Part shown: piece by piece, positions 14,852 through 21,110 of the stretch | Layout: the number at the start of each line of letters is the position of its first letter | Numbering within the stretch: position 1 is the stretch's first letter | Assembly: GCA_045593785.1 (NCBI GenBank) | Contig: JAZNXH010000042.1 | Span: 1-21,110 of the forward strand | From: SZUA-448 sp045593785 | GTDB lineage: Bacteria > Bacillota > Clostridia > Lachnospirales > Lachnospiraceae | Reading direction: 5' to 3' | DNA length: 21,110 bases | Made by a program: the position numbers and the translations under genes | The notes under the pieces: generated by a model | The model's database searches: none | What the model was told of the DNA's origin: nothing | Seen by the model: the letters and a program-made list of their open reading frames with translations, nothing else

Positions 14852-16963
14852 ATGGAACTTAAAACACTCATCAATGCTATATTAGAACAAAGCGATGATA
14901 TCATCTATCTCGCTGATCCTGAGACTTACGAGATAGTGTATATGAATAAAGCAGCGCGTCAAATCTGTGGTCTTCCGACCGACCAGACAACCGCTCCGAC
15001 AAAAAAGTGCCATGAGCTCTTTCATGGTCAGCTTTTGCCGTGCAAATTTTGTAACAATCATTTGTTATCTACGAACAATTTCTATAATTGGGAATTTGGC
15101 AGTGTCACATTGGACAAGCACTTTTTCTCCAAAGCGAAGCTGATTGAGGTAGACGGACGTCTTCTCCGCTTGGAGATTACAGCCGAAGCCGGTGCTTTGA
15201 AAGACAAAGAAAATTCACTCGCCTCCCGCCTTTCTTCTGAAGAAGTTCTGTTAAATTGTATCCAGACCTTAAAAAGCGGTATCAGCATATCCTCTGCCTT
15301 GCAGAGTATCCTGACTAATATCACTGAATTTTATCATGCTGACCGCTCCTATTTGTATCAGTTCGATAAGGCCGAAACATTGGCAGAATGCACCTATGAA
15401 TCCCGTTCCACCTCGGTTACTACGGAATTCTCTCCGCTTGAGGATATCCTATTCCATAAGTTAAAACCAATCACCCAACTGTTTCTTTATGAAAAACAGT
15501 TGATTATTTCCGACACATCGAATACGGATTCTTACATTCGTAAAACTGCATCTCTGATTAGTCCGGATGCAGAGCATATCATCCTCGTACCGCTTACCAA
15601 CGATTCCGGTAATGTGCTTGGTTTTATTGGTGTCGATAATCCTACGACGAATTTAGAATCGCTTCGGCTTCTTACTTCAATTTCTTTCTTCGTTGTAGAT
15701 AACTTACATAAACAAACTCTGATTCATAATCTGAAGCAGATGAATTATATTGATACTCTGACCGGTTTGAAGAACCGTAACAGTTACTTCAAGCGACTTC
15801 AGGAATTACAAAAGTCCCAGCAACCGGTTGGTGTCGTATTTCTTGACATTAACGGCCTGAAAGCAGCCAATGATACACACGGTCACACCTATGGTGACAG
15901 CCTGATTGTACGTGCTTCCACCCTGTTGACCAAAGTGTTTAAGAATGATATTTACCGCATCGGCGGCGACGAATTTGTTGTACTCTGCATCAACTCTGAA
16001 CGTAACGAGTTCTACTCTCTGGTAGATAAATTACGCAAGAAAGCAGAACACGATTCCGAATGCAAACTATCCATCGGTGCAAAGTGGGATGATGGCGTAT
16101 CCAGCATTGCAGATTTGGTTGCTGCGGCCGATGAACTTATGTATATTAACAAGCAGTCGTACTATAAGGCGTCCATCGATACCTCTCAGAAGCACCGTGC
16201 CCGCTTTATCAAAGAATTATTGACTGCAATTGACAGCGGCAACTATGTCGTATATCTCCAGCCGAAAGTTCACTTGGAGAACCGCAATATCTTTGGTGCG
16301 GAAGCACTTGTAAGATTAAAAGATGCGGATGGAAAACTGATTCCTCCAATTAACTTTATTCCTACACTGGAGTCGGAGAATGCGATCCGCTATGTTGACT
16401 TCTTTGTTCTTGAGACCGTATGTAAGACGCTTGCCGAATGGAGACAACAAGGCATCAGCATGATCAGCATGTCGGTCAACTTCTCGCGTATTACCTTGCT
16501 GGAAGTTGATGTTGTTGACACCATGGTACGCATTTGCCGCAAGTACAAGATTCCACCAAAGTGGATTACCATCGAAGTAACCGAAAGCATCGGCAGCATG
16601 GATAACGTCGCATTGAAAGAATTAATTCGTGATATTAAAAAAGCGGGATTTTCTGTTTCCCTGGACGACTTCGGTTCCCAGTATTCAAACTTGTCCCTAC
16701 TTTCCAATGTTGATTTCGACGAACTCAAATTTGATAAAAGTATGGTTGATAATATTACAATCAACGAAAAATCTCAGGTCATCATGCGTTATGCCATTGA
16801 TATGGGACTCAGTCTTAATGATACCATTTCAGTTGCAGAAGGCATCGAGACGCCGGAGCAATTAAAACTTCTCCTGCAGATGAATTGTAAATACGGTCAA
16901 GGGTATCTCTTCTCTAAACCGATTCCGATTGATGACTTCCGCAACTTAATTCAAACCACATAA
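14852..16963 (+). CDS. Cyclic-di-GMP signalling protein: PAS-GAF-GGDEF-EAL
   Basis: 703 residues, no membrane segment, so cytosolic. Order: PAS (about 5-115) with a cysteine-rich CHELFHGQLLPCKFC motif; GAF-like domain (about 130-290); GGDEF (about 300-435) with LDINGLKAANDTHGH and intact GGDEF at 371-375; EAL (about 450-700). The EAL site looks complete: E484 of EAL, N543 in MSVNFSR, E575 in IEVTES, D605-D606 in DDFGSQYSNLSLL, K626 in LKFDKSM, E663 in AEGIE and Q683 in GQGYLF. The inhibitory RxxD site before GGDEF is absent. It may both make and degrade cyclic-di-GMP; direction is unknown. ATG 14852 has AGAGG close by; ATG 14840 is an alternative without one. It has its own consensus promoter with a candidate operator and ends in a shared terminator. 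Confidence 0.93.
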   Translation: MELKTLINAILEQSDDIIYLADPETYEIVYMNKAARQICGLPTDQTTAPTKKCHELFHGQLLPCKFCNNHLLSTNNFYNWEFGSVTLDKHFFSKAKLIEVDGRLLRLEITAEAGALKDKENSLASRLSSEEVLLNCIQTLKSGISISSALQSILTNITEFYHADRSYLYQFDKAETLAECTYESRSTSVTTEFSPLEDILFHKLKPITQLFLYEKQLIISDTSNTDSYIRKTASLISPDAEHIILVPLTNDSGNVLGFIGVDNPTTNLESLRLLTSISFFVVDNLHKQTLIHNLKQMNYIDTLTGLKNRNSYFKRLQELQKSQQPVGVVFLDINGLKAANDTHGHTYGDSLIVRASTLLTKVFKNDIYRIGGDEFVVLCINSERNEFYSLVDKLRKKAEHDSECKLSIGAKWDDGVSSIADLVAAADELMYINKQSYYKASIDTSQKHRARFIKELLTAIDSGNYVVYLQPKVHLENRNIFGAEALVRLKDADGKLIPPINFIPTLESENAIRYVDFFVLETVCKTLAEWRQQGISMISMSVNFSRITLLEVDVVDTMVRICRKYKIPPKWITIEVTESIGSMDNVALKELIRDIKKAGFSVSLDDFGSQYSNLSLLSNVDFDELKFDKSMVDNITINEKSQVIMRYAIDMGLSLNDTISVAEGIETPEQLKLLLQMNCKYGQGYLFSKPIPIDDFRNLIQTT

Positions 16964-16967
16964 ACTC

Positions 16968-17002
16968 AAAAGACTGTCCGTATCAAATACGGACAGTCTT
17001 TT
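16968..17002. terminator. Bidirectional terminator between convergent genes
   Basis: Perfect 16-bp arms AAAAGACTGTCCGTAT and ATACGGACAGTCTTTT with a CAA loop, and A/T runs at both ends. It starts 4 bases after the GGDEF-EAL stop and lies 18 bases past the MATE stop on the other strand. Confidence 0.93.
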
Positions 17003-17020
17003 CTATGTAATCCCCTCATT

Positions 17021-18391
17021 CTATATCGTACTTACTTTCTTAATCCACTTATTCCTGTACAGACGGAACGCACACCAAATCGCCTTGATGACCATATCAA
17101 TCTTCATCGCAATGTATACCCAGAATGCTGACAGTTCAAATGTGATGCCGGCAAGGAAGCCAAGCGGAACGGATGCAATCCACAAGAACAAAACATCTGC
17201 CATCATCAAGAACTTTGTATCACCGCCGCCACGCAATACCCCCTTTGTCAATACAGACGAAATTGTCTGGAATACCATGATAATCGAGATTGCATTAATC
17301 AACTGTCTTGTACATATTATCGTCTCATTGCTCACTTCATAGAAGCTAAGAACAATCGGTCCGAGAAGATGAATCAATCCGGCGGCAAACACACCGGCAA
17401 TAATACTGAACTTAAAGAAACGCCTGCCATTCGATATAGCAACATCCGTCTTGCCCTCTCCGATACTGTTGCCAATCATAACACTTGCAGCATTGGAAAG
17501 CCCAAGAATCATAAACGTACAAAGCTGTACTGAGTTCGCCGTAATATTGTTTGCACTTACCATGATTTTCTCGTTCGGCATATGCCCCATGATAATTGCA
17601 ATCATGTTATTACCAAGTTGCAACATAATATCACTGATAATAACCGGTACGCTCAGACGCCGGAAATCTTTGAATACATCCATGCAGGGCTGGAATATGT
17701 ATCTTATCTTGTAGCGGATATTCTTTTCTTTTATGAACAGATATCCTACTACGATTACAAACTCCAGTGCGCGCGCAATCAGAGTTCCGAGTGCTGCACC
17801 GGCAACTCCCATCTTCGGTGCTCCCAAGTTACCAAAAATAAATACCCAGTTAAAGAAAATATTGATACCAAACGAACACAGAGACGATATCATTGCCAAC
17901 CATACGACACCTGCCGCACGATACACAATGGTAAGGTTCAGTGCAATACCGTGAATTAGGAATACAAACGCCATAATTCTTAAATACTTCACACCCTCTG
18001 CAATAATACCGGCATGCGGTGTGTAGATATTCATAATCTGCGGCGTAAATACCAGTGTTGCTACGGTAAATGCCAACGCAACTGCAATACAAATACGCAG
18101 CATCAAAGAGACTACTTTACGAATCCTCTCGACGTCCTTCTTCCCCCAGAGCTGTCCGACCATAACCGCCGAACCGCCACCCAGTCCCATACAGAATATC
18201 TGGAACAGGAAGTAAAACTGATTGCCGAGTGCTACACCGCTGATTGCTTCCTCCTGTAACTTACCTACCATGATATTGTCAGTCAGGTTTACACTCAGGT
18301 TAATCGCCTGTTGCAACATAACCGGTCCGGCAATCCAAAGCATCTTTTTATAAAACTGTCTGTTTTCACTTTTCTTACTTACTTCGTTCAT
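17021..18391 (-). CDS. MATE-family efflux transporter
   Basis: 456 residues with about 12 membrane segments, the normal MATE size. Family blocks are IAGPVMLQQAINLSVNLTDN, IMVGKLQEEAISGVALGNQ, the GGGSAVMVGQLWGKKD segment, AGAALGTLIARALEF, and in the second half VMIGNSIGEGKTDVAI and RGGGDTKFLMMADVLFLW. MATE proteins export drugs or organic cations in exchange for Na+ or H+; the substrate cannot be predicted. AGGAAG lies 7 bases before ATG 18391. It is 30 bases downstream of a marR gene on the same strand, so the pair should be one operon under MarR control. Confidence 0.94.
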   Translation of the reverse strand: MNEVSKKSENRQFYKKMLWIAGPVMLQQAINLSVNLTDNIMVGKLQEEAISGVALGNQFYFLFQIFCMGLGGGSAVMVGQLWGKKDVERIRKVVSLMLRICIAVALAFTVATLVFTPQIMNIYTPHAGIIAEGVKYLRIMAFVFLIHGIALNLTIVYRAAGVVWLAMISSLCSFGINIFFNWVFIFGNLGAPKMGVAGAALGTLIARALEFVIVVGYLFIKEKNIRYKIRYIFQPCMDVFKDFRRLSVPVIISDIMLQLGNNMIAIIMGHMPNEKIMVSANNITANSVQLCTFMILGLSNAASVMIGNSIGEGKTDVAISNGRRFFKFSIIAGVFAAGLIHLLGPIVLSFYEVSNETIICTRQLINAISIIMVFQTISSVLTKGVLRGGGDTKFLMMADVLFLWIASVPLGFLAGITFELSAFWVYIAMKIDMVIKAIWCAFRLYRNKWIKKVSTI

Positions 18392-18421
18392 GTTTCTACT
18401 TCCTATAATCTGTTACTTTTA

Positions 18422-18847
18422 TTAAAATTGATTGAGGTTCTGCGAAACCTTTTCAAACTGTTTCAAAAATTCTTCTTTTTCATTCCTGGTGAACCCTTCA
18501 AAACACTGCTGTTCCGCGGCGTGGATAATCTCTTTTACCTTAGTTGCCACCTGCTTCCCTTCTTCTGTTAAGCGGATGCGGTATGCACGTTTCCCCCCGG
18601 AAACCATCTCGCGTTCTCTTAGAATCAATCCCCGTTCCTCCATCTTGGTAACCAGAGAAGTCATGGTTGCAGGTTCCACTCTGCATGCTTCTGCCAGTTC
18701 TTTTTGCAGACAATTTTCCATGCTGCGCAAAACAGAAAGCACCTTCGGTTGTCCTTCTGTCAGATCCAGTTCCTGAAATCTTTGCCTGCAGTATTTTTTA
18801 TGTGCTGCAGAAGCACAAATTAACAATCTGTGAAATCGGTTTTCCAC
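18422..18847 (-). CDS. MarR-family transcriptional regulator
   Basis: 141 residues with a GTG start. The winged helix covers about residues 35-95: the recognition part is RVEPATMTSLVTKMEERGLI and the wing is REREMVSGGKRAYRIRLTEEG. Flanking helices form the dimer interface. MarR proteins bind palindromes as dimers and release them on binding phenolic or drug-like ligands, usually controlling a neighbouring pump, here MATE. The frame is open further upstream to 18940, but that would run through the promoter and inverted repeat; GTG 18847 has AAGGAGG 5 bases before it. The inverted repeat at 18878-18923 overlaps the -10 and is the likely operator for autoregulation. Confidence 0.93.
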   Translation of the reverse strand: MENRFHRLLICASAAHKKYCRQRFQELDLTEGQPKVLSVLRSMENCLQKELAEACRVEPATMTSLVTKMEERGLILREREMVSGGKRAYRIRLTEEGKQVATKVKEIIHAAEQQCFEGFTRNEKEEFLKQFEKVSQNLNQF

Positions 18848-18852
18848 ACTGT

Positions 18853-18859
18853 CCTCCTT
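18853..18859 (-). promoter_or_regulatory. Ribosome binding site deciding the marR GTG start
   Basis: AAGGAGG on the minus strand, 5 bases from GTG 18847. It shortens the gene by 31 codons compared with the first ATG of the open frame. Confidence 0.75.
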
Positions 18860-18877
18860 TACAAGAACGCATAAAAA

Positions 18878-18923
18878 AAGACACAACGTTCTAATTAGAC
18901 TTCTAATTAGAATGTTATGTCTT
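18878..18923 (-). terminator. Long inverted repeat: xylanase terminator and probable MarR operator
   Basis: Two 22-base arms (18878-18899 and 18902-18923) pair with one mismatch and one G-T pair around a 2-base loop. On the minus strand a run of seven T residues follows, so it is a good intrinsic terminator for the xylanase gene, whose stop is about 30 bases before. Each arm also contains the self-palindrome TCTAATTAGA, and the repeat covers the -10 of the marR promoter, as a MarR operator would. Confidence 0.75.
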
Positions 18924-18940
18924 TGTCTTACTTTTGTCAA
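18912..18940 (-). promoter_or_regulatory. Promoter of the marR-MATE operon
   Basis: Minus strand: TTGACA (18935-18940), 17 bases, TAACAT (18912-18917). Transcription should start near 18905, inside the inverted repeat. Confidence 0.7.
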
Positions 18941-18954
18941 GTATTTTCAATCGT

Positions 18955-20175
18955 TTACAGAATGATATCTCTCTCGTTCATACCGGAAGTGATTTTTAAT
19001 TTTGCACTGCGGTTTTCCAGTTCGAGTACATATTCACCCTTGAAGCCTTCTAATTCCACACATCCATTCTCATCCGTACACACTTCACACTCGGTCCACC
19101 ACTCACCTTTGATCAGCTTCATCAGGCGTTCGTATACCGGCTTGATGGTATTGTCTGCATGCAACATGCCGCTCGGAGCCTTGAGCCACATACCATCGGT
19201 ATAATCCCAGTTTGTAACGGCTTCTACCAAAGGATGCGCGAACAAAATACGGTACATTTCTTCTACCTGATTTGCCTGACGTTCCTCACCTTCCGGTGTA
19301 GAAGGCCATTCCGGAACCTGGAAATCATTCAAGTCAACGATATGTGCCGGAAGCAACTCACCGGATACAAACGTATTCTCAGTAAAATGAATCGGTTTGC
19401 CAAAGGTCTCAAATCGTTCCAATACCTGGTAAAGCTTTTCTGCTCCCCAGTAACCCTGATGCTGATGTGACTGGATACCGATAACATCAATCGGAGCTCC
19501 TGCCTGCAGACAACCGTCAATCAATATCTCATAATTGATGGATGTATTGAAATCATTCAGCAACAAAGTTGCATCCGGATTGGCTTCCTTTGCTGCCGCA
19601 AAGGTTTCCTTAATGATACCCACCCTGCCAATCTCCTTGCAAACACGGGTCACTGCATTGTCATACTTATCAAAGATTGGCATGATAACAACTTCGTTAA
19701 TAACATCCCACATATCAATCGTGCCGGTAAACGCCTTTACATCACGGTCGATGCGTTTCAGGATTTTTTCAAGAATAGTCTTGTTGTCATATTGCATCAG
19801 CCAATCAGCCCATGCAGTATGCCAGCAAAGTGGATGTCCCTTTACTGTGATATTGTTCTTCTGCAGGAATTTCGCTGCATTCATACGGCTTTCCTGCTGC
19901 GGCTTTCCTTCTTCCGGTTCATACGCGCCAAGATAAAACGGCAAGGTTCCATAATTAAACAATGCCAGCCACTTGTCAACACGATCCTGCAAAAATGACA
20001 AATCCATACCTTCTCTCGGATTTGTATACGGTACCATGTCAAATGCACCACATCCAAACAAGAATTCGTGATTGGTCTGCTTTAACTGTAAGCGCTGATT
20101 CGCTATCGGTGCTCCGCTTACATCCTTAACATAAACAACTCTTTTTGCTTTTCTGTGTTCATAAGATTGCTTCAT
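18955..20175 (-). CDS. GH10 endo-1,4-beta-xylanase, predicted intracellular
   Basis: 406 residues. The GH10 catalytic barrel is clear: VKGHPLCWH at 111-119, WDVINEV with acid/base E161, NDFN at 207-210, GIQSH at 233-237, HFTENTF with nucleophile E266 and TNWDYTDGMW near 321-330. It hydrolyses xylan or xylo-oligosaccharides with retention. There is no signal peptide (MKQSYEHRKAKRVVYV), so it probably acts in the cytoplasm on imported oligosaccharides. Short modules flank the barrel: VKDVSGAPIANQRLQLKQ (17-34) and a C-terminal beta-rich DENGCVELEGFKGEYVLELE (368-387). AAGGTGG precedes ATG 20175 by 8 bases. No xylosidase or sugar transporter is adjacent. Xylanase is the best-supported activity, but this branch could act on a related glycan. 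Confidence 0.9.
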   Translation of the reverse strand: MKQSYEHRKAKRVVYVKDVSGAPIANQRLQLKQTNHEFLFGCGAFDMVPYTNPREGMDLSFLQDRVDKWLALFNYGTLPFYLGAYEPEEGKPQQESRMNAAKFLQKNNITVKGHPLCWHTAWADWLMQYDNKTILEKILKRIDRDVKAFTGTIDMWDVINEVVIMPIFDKYDNAVTRVCKEIGRVGIIKETFAAAKEANPDATLLLNDFNTSINYEILIDGCLQAGAPIDVIGIQSHQHQGYWGAEKLYQVLERFETFGKPIHFTENTFVSGELLPAHIVDLNDFQVPEWPSTPEGEERQANQVEEMYRILFAHPLVEAVTNWDYTDGMWLKAPSGMLHADNTIKPVYERLMKLIKGEWWTECEVCTDENGCVELEGFKGEYVLELENRSAKLKITSGMNERDIIL

Positions 20176-20204
20176 CGTATTCCCACCTTAATTCTATAGT
20201 ATTT

Positions 20205-20220
20205 GGCATCCCATAATGCC
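20205..20220. promoter_or_regulatory. Short inverted repeat upstream of the xylanase gene
   Basis: GGCAT and ATGCC arms separated by 6 bases, about 30 bases before the xylanase ATG, next to a TATAGA-like -10 (minus strand). A possible operator, but the arms are only 5 bp. Confidence 0.25.
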
Positions 20221-20249
20221 GATTTTCCTGTTTCTGTTTGTATTATGAC

Positions 20250-20288
20250 AAAAGAGACGTTAACCTACAATGGCATAACGTCTCTTTT
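20250..20288. terminator. Terminator after the SanA/YdcF-like gene
   Basis: Perfect 13-bp arms AAAAGAGACGTTA and TAACGTCTCTTTT with a 13-base loop and A/T runs at the ends. It starts 21 bases past the upstream minus-strand stop and isolates the xylanase gene. Confidence 0.8.
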
Positions 20289-20309
20289 CTTTGTCATTTT
20301 AAACCATCA

Positions 20310-21080
20310 TCAATCGTTTGTCACATTTCCGTCTCCGGTAATCGGAATCACTTCACCAAGATAAGTGGGTTCCGGACGGAACCATACATAGAAGAAATCT
20401 TTCACTCTTGCCAATACTTCTCTTGCATCCCGCATCGTCTGGTTATAATATGCGCGATAATCCGAGTTCACACCATAAGCTTCCAATCCAAGCTTTTGGG
20501 CGATATACAGTGCCCGGTACAGATGGTATTCTTGTGTAACAATGACGATCTTATCTGCTACGAATATTTCTTTCGCGCGATAACAGCTTTCATAAGTAGA
20601 AAATCCCGCATGATCCATAAAAATATCCTCAGAAGGAACCCCGTGTTCCATAGCATACTGTTTCATCGCTTCAACTTCATTATAATCTGTCTGCCCATGA
20701 TCCCCTGACATCAAAAGTTTCGGAGCGACGCCGGCATGGTACAATTCCACCGCACGTTTCAGCCTGTCCTCCAGCATATGACTGGGTTCGCCGCTGTTCT
20801 TTACGAGGCAGCCAAGCACCAGAATACAATCGATATCCTGTAACTCGAAAGCCGCTTCCGGCATTCGTATCTGATTGGAAACATGGTTCTTTACATAAGC
20901 ATTGATACCAAAAACGGTTCCCAGCCCCGTAACCGCTAATGCCACAAAAATCAGCATTAACTTAAACCACCAACGTACCTTCGCTCGTTTTACCTTTGCC
21001 TTGTATGGTTTCAGTCGCTTTTTCTGTTCTCTTCTTACTTCCCTATTTGCTTTTCTTTCCCCTTTAATCCGAATCTTCAT
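20310..21080 (-). CDS. SanA/YdcF-like DUF218 membrane protein
   Basis: 256 residues. A strongly basic cytosolic N-terminus (MKIRIKGERKANREVRREQK) leads to one membrane anchor at about 38-60, then an extracellular DUF218 domain: DCILVLGCLV (84-93), PKLLMSGDHGQTDYNEV (120-136), MDHAGFSTYESCYRA (155-169), VIVTQEYHLYRALYIA (179-194) and the SanA-like ending YLGEVIPITGDG (240-251). Relatives (E. coli SanA, YdcF) are linked to envelope integrity and vancomycin sensitivity; the chemistry is not settled. It faces a terminator at its 3' end and the window edge upstream. ATG 21080 has only a distant GGAAGGA site, part of which could pair with CCTT in the hairpin ATCCTT/AAGGAT (21092-21109). Confidence 0.9.
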   Translation of the reverse strand: MKIRIKGERKANREVRREQKKRLKPYKAKVKRAKVRWWFKLMLIFVALAVTGLGTVFGINAYVKNHVSNQIRMPEAAFELQDIDCILVLGCLVKNSGEPSHMLEDRLKRAVELYHAGVAPKLLMSGDHGQTDYNEVEAMKQYAMEHGVPSEDIFMDHAGFSTYESCYRAKEIFVADKIVIVTQEYHLYRALYIAQKLGLEAYGVNSDYRAYYNQTMRDAREVLARVKDFFYVWFRPEPTYLGEVIPITGDGNVTND

Positions 21081-21110
21081 ATCTTACTCTTATCCTTCCG
21101 CATAAGGATG

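Noticed and set aside
21090..21110. 3' end of a further minus-strand gene reading HPYAEG then stop
   Set aside because: Only six codons are visible before the window edge, too few to support a gene.
1..21110. CRISPR array, tRNA or rRNA genes, transposase or phage genes
   Set aside because: No spaced direct repeats, cloverleaf-type tRNA ends or mobile-element proteins were seen on either strand.

Overview
The window looks like chromosomal DNA from an anaerobic, spore-forming member of the Clostridia, most likely Lachnospiraceae. The reasons are a sporulation pair (DUF2953 plus GerW/YtfJ), a SpoVB-type flippase, a zinc-type L28, a YloU/FakA pair, purine-rich ribosome binding sites and a xylan-degrading enzyme. 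This is inferred from protein content; there is no rRNA in the window to fix the taxon. I see no tRNA, rRNA, CRISPR array, insertion sequence or prophage.

Layout, left to right. Positions 1-1880 (minus): a truncated fatty acid kinase subunit gene (fakA) behind an Asp23-family gene. A 46-codon membrane microprotein gene sits on the plus strand at 2014-2154, followed by minus-strand rpmB with its own promoter and terminator. Positions 2606-6683 (minus) form a probable operon from a promoter at 6756-6784: a catalytically dead rhomboid-like protein with a zinc-binding tail, a 447-residue helical orphan, a 102-residue conserved unknown, a DUF2953 membrane protein and GerW/YtfJ. Positions 6819-11796 (minus) hold cysteine desulfurase, mnmA, rqcH and a PHP histidinol-phosphatase. 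Desulfurase plus MnmA make tRNA 2-thiouridine, and RqcH rescues stalled large subunits, so this is a translation-quality block.

Positions 11984-16963 (plus) hold a SpoVB-like flippase, a LacI-family regulator and a PAS-GAF-GGDEF-EAL cyclic-di-GMP protein. The last has a consensus sigma-A promoter with a CG-centred palindrome over its predicted start site, and a related sequence lies just after the -10 of the LacI gene. Positions 17021-21080 (minus) hold a MarR-MATE efflux operon, a GH10 xylanase without signal peptide and a SanA/YdcF-like membrane protein.

I did not find a clear new multi-gene system. The best leads are a 22-bp-arm inverted repeat that looks like both the xylanase terminator and the MarR operator, the LacI/cyclic-di-GMP pairing, the zinc-tailed pseudo-rhomboid operon leading into sporulation genes, and the membrane microprotein.
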